Of a stretch of DNA of 64,000 nucleotides, positions 33,919-42,646 are shown piece by piece (positions within the stretch are counted from its first letter, which is position 1; each line of letters opens with the position of its first letter). The DNA is from Phycisphaeraceae bacterium (lineage in GTDB: Bacteria > Planctomycetota > Phycisphaerae > Phycisphaerales > Phycisphaeraceae): positions 62,001-126,000 of the forward strand of contig JAJDCS010000009.1 of the NCBI GenBank assembly GCA_029260715.1. The letters run 5' to 3'. Position numbers and translations under genes: made by a program. The notes under the pieces are model-generated. The model was not told where the DNA came from, searched no databases, and saw only the letters and a list, made by a program, of their open reading frames with translations.

Positions 33919-36795
33919 ATGCCTGCAAAACCACCCCCCGCAAAAACCCTCTACCTCATCGACGGCCACGCACAGATCTTCCGCGCATACTTCGCCATCC
34001 GCTCCCCCATGACCAGCCCCATCACCGGCGAGCCCACCAACGCCGTCTTCGCATTCACCGGCATGCTCCTAAAACTCTTCGACCAGTTCCGCCCCCAGTA
34101 CGTGGCCATGCCGATCGACACCGCAGGCCCCACCTTCCGCGACGACATCTACGAAGACTACAAAGCCGGACGCGACGAAGCACCCGACGAACTCGTCCAA
34201 CAGTTCGACCGGGTCTTTGAAGTCACCCGCCTGTTCGGCATCCCCCTGCTGGGCCATCAAGGCGCCGAAGCCGACGACATTATCGCAACCCTCACCCAGC
34301 GCCTGCTCGACGACCCCGCTCATGCTGACGTCAACGTCCGCATCGTCTCCAAAGACAAAGACCTCGAACAGTTGCTCGGCGACCGGGTCACTATGTTCGA
34401 CATCCACACCGACACCACCATCAACGCCGACTCACTCTTAGCTAACAAAGGCGTTACACCCGATCAGGTTGTTGACATGCTCGCCCTCACCGGCGACAAA
34501 GTGGACAACGTGCCCGGCGTCGACGGCATCGGCCCAAAGACCGCCGCCAAGCTCATCCAAGAGTTCGGCTCGCTCGACGGCATCCTCGCCAACACCGACA
34601 AGATCAAGGGCAAACGCCGCGAGAACATCGAAAAAGCCCGCGCCCACCTACCCCTAAGCCGACAACTCGTCACGCTCAAACACGACGTCGACATCCCCTT
34701 CACACTCAAAGACGCCCAAGCCGGCGCCATCGACGCCACAGCACTGCACCGCCTATTCAAAGAGCTAGGCTTCAACCGCCACCGCGCGGAGCTTGACCGC
34801 CTACTCGGCGAAAAAACCGACACCAGCCCCAAAACAGGAAAAAAACAAAAAGAAAGCGACATCCCCGCCACTCTCTTCGACGCCGGCCCCACCGCCACCA
34901 CCGAAGCCTTCAAACCCATCACGCCCACCCGATCCACCAGCGAGGGCTACACCACCGCCACAGATTTCAAATACGAAGCCGTCACCACCACCAAAGCCCT
35001 CAAAGAACTCGTCGCAACACTACGCACCCAGAAAATCATCAGCGTAGACACCGAAACCGTAGGCCTAAGCCACCGCGCCACACTCTGCGGCCTAAGCTTC
35101 GCCTGGAAGCAAGGCCACGGCGTATACGTCCCACTACTCTCCCCCAACCCCAAAAAACACTTAAGCACAGACGACGCTCTAAAAGTCTTACAGCCACTGC
35201 TCGAAGACCCCGCCGTACCCAAAACCGGGCACAACTTGAAATACGACCTCCTTGTCCTGCGCCAAGCCGGCATCGACATGCGTGGCGTCGCGTTCGACTC
35301 ACTCATCGCCAGCCACCTCATCGGCACACCCGCCCACTCGCTGGACAACCTCGCCCTGGGCATGCTCCAACACGAGATGACACCCATCAGCCAGCTCATC
35401 GGCCCACGCCCACGCAAAGGCTCCAAAGACCCGCCCCAGCTGACCATGGACCAAATCCCACTCGAACAGATCACACCATACGCCGCCGAAGACGCCGACA
35501 TCGCCCTGCGCCTCTACCACTTGTTCTCGCCCCAGCTCACCGAGATGAGCCTCGACAACCTGGCACACAACGTAGAGATGCCCCTCGTCGCCGTCCTCGC
35601 CGACATGGAATTCCAAGGCATCCGCATCGACCCAGCCATCCTAGAGCAGCAAAAGCAAGAGCTCACCAAACGCATCGTCGAGCTGCGAGACCTCATCCAA
35701 ACCGCAGCCGGGCACGATTTCAACATCGACTCGCCCAAGCAACTCGGCGACGTCTTGTTCAACAAACTCGGCCTGCCCGTCGTCAAACGCACCAAGACCG
35801 GCCCATCCACAGACGTCGAAGTCCTCGAAACACTCTGCGACCACCCCGAAGTCCCCGAGGCCCAAGCCGCCATCCCAAAGCTCGTCGTCGAGTACCGCCA
35901 ACTCACCAAACTGGTCAACACCTACCTCGACAACCTGCGCGAAAGCATCAACCCCGACACCAACCGCGTCCATGCCACGTTCCTACAGACCGGCGCCGCC
36001 ACAGGCCGACTATCCTCCAACAACCCCAACCTGCAGAACATCCCCATCCGCACACAGACCGGCCGACAGATCCGCAAAGCGTTCGTCGCTGAAAAAGGCC
36101 GCGTGCTCATCTGCGCCGATTACTCACAAATCGAGCTGCGCGTCCTGGCCCACCTCAGCGAAGACCCCGCCCTCATCGACGCATTCATGCAAGACATGGA
36201 CATCCACACCGCCGTCGCCGCCCAGGTCTTCAACACACCGCCCGACCAAGTCACCCCCGAGCAGCGAGGCCACGCCAAGACCATCAACTTCGGCATCATC
36301 TACGGCATCAGCGCGTTCGGCCTGGCCCGCCGTGTCGACTCGCTCGACTTCAAAGGCGCCAAAGACCTCATCGCCGACTACCGCGCCCGCTTCGCCGGCA
36401 TCGACTCCTTCCTCGCCCAGTGCATCCACCAAGCCATCGAGAACGGCTACGTCACCACCATGCTCGGCCGGCGTCGCCCCATCCCGCAAATCACGTCGAA
36501 AAACCGAAACACCCACAGCCTGGGCGAACGACTCGCCATCAACTCCGTCGTCCAAGGCTCAGCAGCCGACCTCATCAAGCTAGCCATGGTCAACCTCCAC
36601 CGCCGCATCCGCAACGAAAACCTGCCCACCGACCTGCTCCTACAAATCCACGACGAACTAGTCCTAGAAGCCCCCACCGCAGACGCAGCCCGCATCGCCA
36701 CCGTGGTCCAAGAAGAAATGCAAAACGCCATGACACTAAAAGTGCCACTCAAAGTCGAAGTCGGCGTAGGTGAAAACTGGCTGGAAGCCAAGTAG
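33919..36795 (+). CDS. polA: DNA polymerase I, all three domains
   Basis: 958 residues. N-terminal 5'-3' exonuclease (about 1-300: LIDGHAQIFRAYFAIR, GAEADDIIAT, VDGIGPKTAAKLI). The central 3'-5' exonuclease (about 350-540) keeps SVDTETVG, GHNLKYDLLVL and the YAAEDAD motif, so proofreading should be active. The C-terminal polymerase has motif A DYSQIELRVLAHL, the O helix RGHAKTINFGIIYG (Phe at the deoxynucleotide-selecting site) and motif C IHDELVLEAP. The linker near residues 300-320 is lysine-rich. It handles repair and Okazaki processing. A pyrimidine-dimer glycosylase gene lies just upstream. Confidence 0.97.
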   Translation: MPAKPPPAKTLYLIDGHAQIFRAYFAIRSPMTSPITGEPTNAVFAFTGMLLKLFDQFRPQYVAMPIDTAGPTFRDDIYEDYKAGRDEAPDELVQQFDRVFEVTRLFGIPLLGHQGAEADDIIATLTQRLLDDPAHADVNVRIVSKDKDLEQLLGDRVTMFDIHTDTTINADSLLANKGVTPDQVVDMLALTGDKVDNVPGVDGIGPKTAAKLIQEFGSLDGILANTDKIKGKRRENIEKARAHLPLSRQLVTLKHDVDIPFTLKDAQAGAIDATALHRLFKELGFNRHRAELDRLLGEKTDTSPKTGKKQKESDIPATLFDAGPTATTEAFKPITPTRSTSEGYTTATDFKYEAVTTTKALKELVATLRTQKIISVDTETVGLSHRATLCGLSFAWKQGHGVYVPLLSPNPKKHLSTDDALKVLQPLLEDPAVPKTGHNLKYDLLVLRQAGIDMRGVAFDSLIASHLIGTPAHSLDNLALGMLQHEMTPISQLIGPRPRKGSKDPPQLTMDQIPLEQITPYAAEDADIALRLYHLFSPQLTEMSLDNLAHNVEMPLVAVLADMEFQGIRIDPAILEQQKQELTKRIVELRDLIQTAAGHDFNIDSPKQLGDVLFNKLGLPVVKRTKTGPSTDVEVLETLCDHPEVPEAQAAIPKLVVEYRQLTKLVNTYLDNLRESINPDTNRVHATFLQTGAATGRLSSNNPNLQNIPIRTQTGRQIRKAFVAEKGRVLICADYSQIELRVLAHLSEDPALIDAFMQDMDIHTAVAAQVFNTPPDQVTPEQRGHAKTINFGIIYGISAFGLARRVDSLDFKGAKDLIADYRARFAGIDSFLAQCIHQAIENGYVTTMLGRRRPIPQITSKNRNTHSLGERLAINSVVQGSAADLIKLAMVNLHRRIRNENLPTDLLLQIHDELVLEAPTADAARIATVVQEEMQNAMTLKVPLKVEVGVGENWLEAK

Positions 36796-36810
36796 GACGA
36801 ACAACTCAAT

Positions 36811-36919
36811 AAAATGGGTGCCACACAGCACGCCGAATGTCTTAGATCCGCCTCAGGTGGGCTGCTGTGTGCAAAAAACAACAAACCAACGAATACAAAA
36901 ACCGACGAACGCCCATTTT
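36811..36919. repeat. Imperfect inverted-repeat region after polA
   Basis: An outer pair AAAATGGG (36811-36818) and CCCATTTT (36912-36919) encloses an inner pair CACACAGCA (36822-36830) and TGCTGTGTG (36863-36871). The inner pair has a 32-nt loop. Neither is followed by a proper U-run, so I do not call a standard terminator. It separates the convergent polA and PEP-CTERM genes and may end both transcripts or be another element remnant. Confidence 0.45.
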
Positions 36920-36958
36920 GTTAGAGGATCTGCCCGTGGGACAAACTAAAAATGCCAA

Positions 36959-37687
36959 CTAAACCACCCCGCGCCGGCCGGGCAACAGCGCCAAGACACC
37001 AAGCCCCACCAAAACAGCAACGCCCGGTTCCGGCACAGAAGCGCCCGTCCCCACCGCTGCACCGCCCAAGCTCTCTACGGACTCAAACAGGTGTGACTGC
37101 CATACCAGAATATCTAGCCCGTTAACAAGCCCATCAAGGTTGAAGTCGCCCTCAACCCACTCGTCTTCCGTGAACAAACCGCTCTGCCAAGCCAATAGGT
37201 CTTGACCGTTGACAACGCCGTCAAGGTTGGCGTCACCAGGAATCGCAGCCACCAGCGTCAAGCCGAGCCCGTTACGGTCATACACCGGCACCAAAAGCAA
37301 ATCGTCGTGAACAAGCTCACCAACGATGCTCTTGAACAGGCCCGTGCGTGAGCCGGCGATCAAAATATCGAATTCCGTCAAATAATCGGGCTCATACCCG
37401 TCTAGAATCTGAAGTTGCAACGTACCGTTTAAGACGAGGTTACCCGTTACTGTTACCTGGTCGTGCCCGGTCCCGGGTGCGGCACCGGCAATCTCAAAAT
37501 GCATGCCACTGCTTGCTGAAACAGTAATATTACCGCCGTAAGTCACCGCCGCCGGCGACCCGCTGGGGCCCGGCGGGTCGCCCTCCCCAATCGCCCCCTC
37601 ACCAAACGCAACGCCGGCACCTGACGCCACCACAAGACACGAGGCAACCGTAAAGCATTTCAACACGCTGCGCGGCAACTGACCCAT
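36959..37687 (-). CDS. Small exported protein with dockerin-like repeats and PEP-CTERM tail (242 aa)
   Basis: Signal peptide (about residues 8-29), then a short module (GTGHDQVTVTGNLVLNGTLQL) homologous to the end of the 1031-aa protein, two dockerin-like calcium loops (GDANLDGVVNGQDLLAWQ and GDFNLDGLVNGLDILVWQ), and VPEPGVAVLVGLGVLAL then RR as the PEP-CTERM signal. It looks like a minimal form of the larger protein without the repeat region. The predicted -10 element lies only eight bases before the ATG, so the mRNA may be leaderless. Function unknown. Confidence 0.82.
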   Translation of the reverse strand: MGQLPRSVLKCFTVASCLVVASGAGVAFGEGAIGEGDPPGPSGSPAAVTYGGNITVSASSGMHFEIAGAAPGTGHDQVTVTGNLVLNGTLQLQILDGYEPDYLTEFDILIAGSRTGLFKSIVGELVHDDLLLVPVYDRNGLGLTLVAAIPGDANLDGVVNGQDLLAWQSGLFTEDEWVEGDFNLDGLVNGLDILVWQSHLFESVESLGGAAVGTGASVPEPGVAVLVGLGVLALLPGRRGVV

Positions 37688-37695
37688 AGCCAGCT

Positions 37696-37723
37696 ATTAT
37701 ACCACACCGCGCCATTTCAGCAA
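37696..37723 (-). promoter_or_regulatory. Putative promoter of the 242-aa PEP-CTERM gene
   Basis: On the minus strand TTGCTG (37718-37723), a 16-bp spacer and a perfect TATAAT (37696-37701). Only eight bases separate the -10 from the ATG at 37687, which implies a leaderless or almost leaderless transcript. Confidence 0.5.
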
Positions 37724-37825
37724 TAATTTTTATGTGTTTGTGAATCCGTCGCCGCAAGCGACAAAAGCAACACAAGACATGAACAACGACCAGAAACCAA
37801 GACCCCCCGCAGCCTAGCCATCCCC

Positions 37826-38305
37826 TCACGCCGCCGCCGCTGCCTTGTTCTCCTCACGCAGCGCCACCTCCACGCGAAAACGCCCCAGCGTCGAGTCGCA
37901 AGGCAGCACCAGCGTCGTCTCTTTCGAATCCAAAGTCTGCATCTCTTTACCGATGAGCACCTTTGGCAGCGAAATGCTGCAGTTCAGACCTTCGAACTTT
38001 GACTTGGCGTGCCCGGCGACCATGTTCAGCACCTCGCCCAATGCGTCGCCAAGGTCGGGGTGGTCGATGCCCATCTCCTCGCCCGACAGTTGGCTGGCGA
38101 TCTTCAGACCAGTGCCTTTCGGAAAGGCCAACAGGACCGAGCCCGCCGCGTCGCCGGAAATGCCGATGACCGCGTAGACCTCCGCATCACTGCCGTCGTC
38201 GTCAGACTTCAAAAACGGCTTGCCGATCATCGTATCGGTCGCCAGCATGGTCTTGAAAACGGTCTGGACAGCTTCGAGGAACGGGTTGATAAACCGGATG
38301 TCCAT
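37826..38305 (-). CDS. CheX-like phosphatase family protein
   Basis: 159 residues of the CheX/CheC fold, which removes phosphate from CheY in chemotaxis. The motif EVLNMVAG (about residues 90-97) is the CheX-type ExxN active segment, and AAGSVLLAFPKG fits the first half of the fold. No other chemotaxis gene is in the window; the family also works on response regulators outside chemotaxis. The Ala-rich C-terminus is unstructured. The 293 bp upstream, to the methyltransferase stop at 38599, hold no gene; a GGGTTT/AAACCC inverted repeat lies near 38446-38476. Confidence 0.75.
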   Translation of the reverse strand: MDIRFINPFLEAVQTVFKTMLATDTMIGKPFLKSDDDGSDAEVYAVIGISGDAAGSVLLAFPKGTGLKIASQLSGEEMGIDHPDLGDALGEVLNMVAGHAKSKFEGLNCSISLPKVLIGKEMQTLDSKETTLVLPCDSTLGRFRVEVALREENKAAAAA

Positions 38306-38598
38306 AAATTATTTGCCTTATGGTGCTGCATCGCCGTGGCGGCGTGGCCAGCCCACCCCGCTTCTCAGTACATCGGCGTAACCCAATAACGCCCTGAGCG
38401 GAGACAAAAAAATTCATCGTTATTCATTTTTCCAAGAACTAAACCGGGTTTATTGATACAGGCTGCGGTAAACCCCTGTGCGTGGCACGCACCCCAAAAA
38501 CACGTTCACTCACGGCTCCCCGCGTGGCGATCGGCTGCGGATATATCAGAACCCGAATAACCGGACACGCCTATCGCGTCTAAACAGATCAAATATCA

Positions 38599-40128
38599 TT
38601 ATCGGGTTTCGCCCGTGAACCCCTCGGGCAGCAAAAACCCCTGCTCGACAAGCCGACGGGTAATACCCAGCACCTGCGGCGCCACAGCCTCGAACGGGCG
38701 GTGGACCGTCTCAGCCAACTGCTGGATAAGCTCACGCAAGGTCCGGCTCCCGTCGCACCGGGCGATCAGACCCCCGAAAAACTGATCCACCTGCCCGCTA
38801 TACGCCAACCCCGAATCGCGGCACAGCTCCGCCTTGCCCGCAGCCGCCCACCCGCCGTCGTGAGGCGTGAAAGTCTGCTTCAATTGCACCGACGACGAAA
38901 TGCGCAGCCTACTATCAAGCAAGCCTGCATCACCGCCTACACGCTCCACAAAACCACGCAACGCAAAACCACCCTCAACGTCGCCCCCACACCGGCCTAG
39001 CATCTTCCGCGGCGCGTCCTCGCCGCGAAACCAATTGCCGCCGCCCGAAGCCTTGCGCATCATCACAATCCCTGTGCTGATCCGCTCGATGCCCTCTTTT
39101 TGGTAATACGCCATCCACTCGTCATACGCCCGCGTCAGGTAGCCCGGCTCGCCCTTCTCCGTTTGTTTGATCCACATCGAAGCGTAATCCGAGGCGTCCC
39201 GTGTCTCGCTCCGCATCACCCACACGTCGCAGCCGATGCCCTCGAACCACCGGGCCAGCCTGTTCTCCCATGTGCCGTCGGCGTCGTGGACCCAGTTGCA
39301 CAAAAACTGGCAATACCCACCCTCCTCCAGATAATCGGGCACCGTGCGAGCCAGCCGCCGGCAGAACGCATCGCCACGCAGCCCGCTGTCCCGAAAGATA
39401 AACCGCGTCGAAGGCGAAATCACAAACGGCGGGTTCGACACGATCAAGTCAAAGCGGTGCCCCTCGACGGGCTCGAACAAGTCGCCCGTAACGCACCGCA
39501 CGTGCCCCAGCCCGTTGAGCCGCGCGTTGAACGCGGCGAAGGCCGTCGCACGCGGGTTGCGATCCACCGCGTAAACCTCATCACAATGATCAGCCGCCAG
39601 CAACGCGTGCGTCCCGCAGCCCGCGCCCATGTCCAGCACCTTCTTCGCTTGCCGCCGCACCGTAATATTCGCCAACGTCATCGTGCTCGTCCCGATGCCC
39701 ATCACAAAATCCGACGTCGCTCGCCCCTTCGCGATCGGCGCGGGCGGGTCGTGCGCGAACCACCGACCAAAAAACGGCACGATACGCACGCACGGAATGA
39801 CCCTATCACCCTCCACCGCGACCAAGCCCGCAGCGGCCCACTTCTCAAGCGGGACAGGAGCTAACGCCTCACGCGCCGCGCCCCCATCCACCGCCCTGCT
39901 CAACAAAAACAAGCGGATCAAAATATGAATCGGTGAGTCGCCCGTGCTTTTGAATAGCAGCGAATGGATGTGCGCTTCATTAAGCAGGCTGATCGCGTCG
40001 CTGCCCATCGCAGCCTGAATGCCGTCATCCGTATAGCCAGCTTCCACCAGCAAGCCCGCCAAACGCGCGTAGTCGTCGTCGTGGTCGAAACCAATCTGGC
40101 TGGCGTCTTCAGACGGGGGTTGGCTCAT
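38599..40128 (-). CDS. Class I SAM-dependent methyltransferase (RlmG/PrmC-like), about 509 aa
   Basis: The Rossmann methyltransferase core has KVLDMGAGCGTHALLA (SAM-binding motif I, about residues 165-180) and SNPPFVISPS (the NPPF catalytic motif of N-methyltransferases that act on RNA or protein), followed by a C-terminal domain of about 190 residues. An N-terminal helical domain of about 140 residues precedes the core. Homologues of this two-part architecture occur in actinobacteria and planctomycetes; the target is unknown, with rRNA guanine or release factor as plausible substrates. ATG at 40128 is preferred over TTG at 40152. Confidence 0.83.
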   Translation of the reverse strand: MSQPPSEDASQIGFDHDDDYARLAGLLVEAGYTDDGIQAAMGSDAISLLNEAHIHSLLFKSTGDSPIHILIRLFLLSRAVDGGAAREALAPVPLEKWAAAGLVAVEGDRVIPCVRIVPFFGRWFAHDPPAPIAKGRATSDFVMGIGTSTMTLANITVRRQAKKVLDMGAGCGTHALLAADHCDEVYAVDRNPRATAFAAFNARLNGLGHVRCVTGDLFEPVEGHRFDLIVSNPPFVISPSTRFIFRDSGLRGDAFCRRLARTVPDYLEEGGYCQFLCNWVHDADGTWENRLARWFEGIGCDVWVMRSETRDASDYASMWIKQTEKGEPGYLTRAYDEWMAYYQKEGIERISTGIVMMRKASGGGNWFRGEDAPRKMLGRCGGDVEGGFALRGFVERVGGDAGLLDSRLRISSSVQLKQTFTPHDGGWAAAGKAELCRDSGLAYSGQVDQFFGGLIARCDGSRTLRELIQQLAETVHRPFEAVAPQVLGITRRLVEQGFLLPEGFTGETR

Positions 40129-40227
40129 GGCTGCGGCGCCGATTGGTTGCAATCATGCATGACCGAACAACCCGCCATGATAACGGCGATGGCTAATTAG
40201 CGAATTCTTCAATTTGGTGTACGTCCT

Positions 40228-40249
40228 CACGACGAGCAGCGACCGTGAG
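40228..40249. repeat. 22-bp palindromic repeat, copy 2
   Basis: CACGACGAGCAGCGACCGTGAG, one base different from 12094-12115. Here the left side is CCTCACG, so the arms CCTCACG and CGTGAGG pair well across the centre. It lies in the non-coding gap between the methyltransferase and the epimerase genes. Confidence 0.6.
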
Positions 40250-40421
40250 GGAGCGGTCACGCATGAGGAAAATGATCGATCGCCACACCATCCAGCCGGA
40301 TACAAAAAACAGAAAAATGCTCTAGGCGGTGAGAGAAAAAGTGTTTTTGTAACAACCAAACCGGCCCAAAAGCGTGAAAAGCCCCACACTCTCTTGAAGG
40401 CCTCCGCTTGTCGAGCGCCCT

Positions 40422-41393
40422 CTACGCCTTCGCCTGCGACGCCAACCACTCCCACTGCTTCGCGATGCCGTCAGCCAAAGGTGTAGCCGGGTTGTACCCC
40501 AGTTCGCTTCTGCTGCGGGTCAGGTCGGCCCAGGTACGCGACACGTCCCCAGGCTGAGGCGGCAACTGCTGCACAGTAGCTTGCTTGCCCATAACCCGTT
40601 CAATTGTGGCGATCAATTCCTTAAGACTCACAGGCTGATTGCTGCCCAGGTTGTACACCCGGTACCCACCCGCCGTCCCGCAGCGATCAATCGCAGCGGT
40701 CACGCCGTCAACGATGTCATCAACATACGTGTAATCACGGCTGGTCGTGCCGTCGCCGAACATCGGGATCGGCTCGCCGTCGGCGACGAGGCGCAGGAAT
40801 TTTCCGATGGCCAAGTCCGGACGCTGGCGCGGGCCGTACACGGTGAAGAACCGTAGGCAGGCGATCGGCAGATTGTGCAGGTGGTTGTAGGTGTGACAGA
40901 TCAACTCGCAAGCCTTCTTCGTCGCCGCGTACGGGCTGATCGGGTGATCCACCGAGTCGTCCTCAGAAAACGGCACCTTCGGGTTGTTCCCGTAAACGCT
41001 TGAACTCGAAGCGAACACGAACCGCTCGCACCCGTGCGCCACCGCCGCGTCCAGCAGGTTCACCGTGCCGTCGACATTGACCTGGGTGTAGTACGGAGGG
41101 TTTTCGATGCTGGGCCGCACACCCGCCATAGCCGCGATATGCACCACCGTCGCCGGCCGGTGCCGAGCAAACGCCTCAAACACCGCCTCGCGATCGCGGA
41201 TGTCCGCCTCGACAAGCTCAAAACCGCTGCTGGACGCGGCCGCCGTAATATTGCGCCGCTTCTGCGCGGGATCGTAAAAATCGCAAAAGTTATCAAACCC
41301 AACCACAGGCTGACCCTGCCCCAACAGCCGGTCAGACAGGTGCGATCCTATAAAGCCGGCAGCGCCGGTGATGAGAATAGGTTGGTCGGGCAT
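40422..41393 (-). CDS. NAD-dependent sugar epimerase, UDP-glucuronate 4-epimerase-like
   Basis: A 323-residue extended SDR enzyme. GAAGFIGSHL is the NAD loop, SSSSVYG supplies the catalytic Ser, and SPYAATKKACE gives Tyr-X3-Lys. The GFDNFCDFYDPAQKR segment is characteristic of UDP-glucuronate 4-epimerases (CapI/GalE-like). It makes a nucleotide sugar for surface polysaccharide, fitting the sulfotransferase and glycosyltransferase genes next to it. The gene is minus strand, whereas the glycosyltransferases are plus. Confidence 0.88.
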   Translation of the reverse strand: MPDQPILITGAAGFIGSHLSDRLLGQGQPVVGFDNFCDFYDPAQKRRNITAAASSSGFELVEADIRDREAVFEAFARHRPATVVHIAAMAGVRPSIENPPYYTQVNVDGTVNLLDAAVAHGCERFVFASSSSVYGNNPKVPFSEDDSVDHPISPYAATKKACELICHTYNHLHNLPIACLRFFTVYGPRQRPDLAIGKFLRLVADGEPIPMFGDGTTSRDYTYVDDIVDGVTAAIDRCGTAGGYRVYNLGSNQPVSLKELIATIERVMGKQATVQQLPPQPGDVSRTWADLTRSRSELGYNPATPLADGIAKQWEWLASQAKA

Positions 41394-41545
41394 AAGGTTA
41401 AGTTAAGTATCGGATGATTCCGCTCTTACCTTGGTTCCTCTGAAACGAGCTATTATTAAAGGTTCCCGATCGTAAAGCAACGGAGAACCCGTCGCGCGAC
41501 ACCCGCAACTCGTTGCGGGAGGTCCACGGAGAATGGCCATCGGCA

Positions 41546-42538
41546 TCACCGACGGCCCGCGATCCACCGCCAGATGTACATGAAAACCGACCCCTCGGTC
41601 ATTTTTTTCATCTTCAAATAATTGCGTAACGCCCAAACCGGCAGCCGTAGAATCGACCAAGCGATGCGGAGCGGGGCAAACGGGGTCCGCCTCGGCTTGA
41701 TCCCCTCACGGCGCATGGCTGAACGGTTGATCAGGTTCATCCAAAAAATGTCTTCGCCCTTTAGCTCCGGACGGTTGCCTGATGGGAAACTGCTGTTCGC
41801 CCTGGGCTGATCGGCGCCGACGTCCGCGGGCCGCAGCTTCAAAAACAATTGGATTTTTTCCAGACACGCCGTGGGTGACGCGTGCATGTCGTGTAGCCAA
41901 ACCGTCATCGCCTGTTCGGGGAAGCGCTCGGCCGCGTGTTTCGCTGACCGCAGCGCGCCCCGCCAAACCAGCGAGGCCCACATGGGGTGGTAAGCATCCT
42001 CAATCTTGCGCCGGATTTCAGGAGACCGCCGATCGCCTTGGTGCTTATAAGAAAGCATGAACCCATACGGCTCGCGGAGCATGACGATGAACCTTGATTC
42101 CGGCAGCTCCTGAACAATCCTGTCAACCCAATTCACGTGGTGGGTTGTTTTTTCAATCGCACACGGCTTCCCCTCGGCTTGCGCGATGGCGTGGCACAGC
42201 TTCATGAAAGCCTCGCCGGGCTTGATCGGCTCGGTGACGCCCCCAAGGGCCCGGTCGACCACGGCGGGAACGTCATCCTCACCAATACGGCTCAGGCAAC
42301 CGTCGCCCTCGCCCAGCGTGCTGACCAGACGCGTGTTTTTGAGCTTATGGATAAGCTTTTCCAATTCAGGCGGCCCGTAGCGGCCGGCGGCGTCGGGCGC
42401 GATGTACTGCCTGCCCCAAAACAGCGTTTCGCCAAACGCCGCGGCTTCCGGGTGCGTGTTGAGCCGTTTGGTCAGCCACTCGGTGCCCGAACGGGGCATG
42501 CCGACAATCAAACGGGGGATTTCGTCGTTGGGGGTCAT
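41546..42538 (-). CDS. Sulfotransferase (PAPS-dependent) family protein
   Basis: 330 residues with the 5'-phosphosulfate loop VGMPRSGTEWLTKRL near the N-terminus and the 3'-phosphate segment REPYGFMLSYKHQGDRRS further on (about residues 155-175). It is predicted to move sulfate from PAPS to a sugar hydroxyl. ATG at 42538 has GGTGGAG upstream. It lies 152 bp from the epimerase start on the same strand and next to the divergent deacetylase. The acceptor is not known; the neighbours suggest an extracellular glycan. Confidence 0.85.
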   Translation of the reverse strand: MTPNDEIPRLIVGMPRSGTEWLTKRLNTHPEAAAFGETLFWGRQYIAPDAAGRYGPPELEKLIHKLKNTRLVSTLGEGDGCLSRIGEDDVPAVVDRALGGVTEPIKPGEAFMKLCHAIAQAEGKPCAIEKTTHHVNWVDRIVQELPESRFIVMLREPYGFMLSYKHQGDRRSPEIRRKIEDAYHPMWASLVWRGALRSAKHAAERFPEQAMTVWLHDMHASPTACLEKIQLFLKLRPADVGADQPRANSSFPSGNRPELKGEDIFWMNLINRSAMRREGIKPRRTPFAPLRIAWSILRLPVWALRNYLKMKKMTEGSVFMYIWRWIAGRR

Positions 42539-42646
42539 GAATCTCCACCTTTTACCAAACTTACTATACTAAACTAAATCCTGTGAGATTCACCATTTGA
42601 ACTGATTAATAGTGTGCAGGATTCGTTTGCAATCGAAGGCTGGTTC

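Noticed and set aside
36822-36871. CACACAGCA/TGCTGTGTG hairpin as a rho-independent terminator of polA
   Set aside because: The loop is 32 nt and no U-run follows on either strand.
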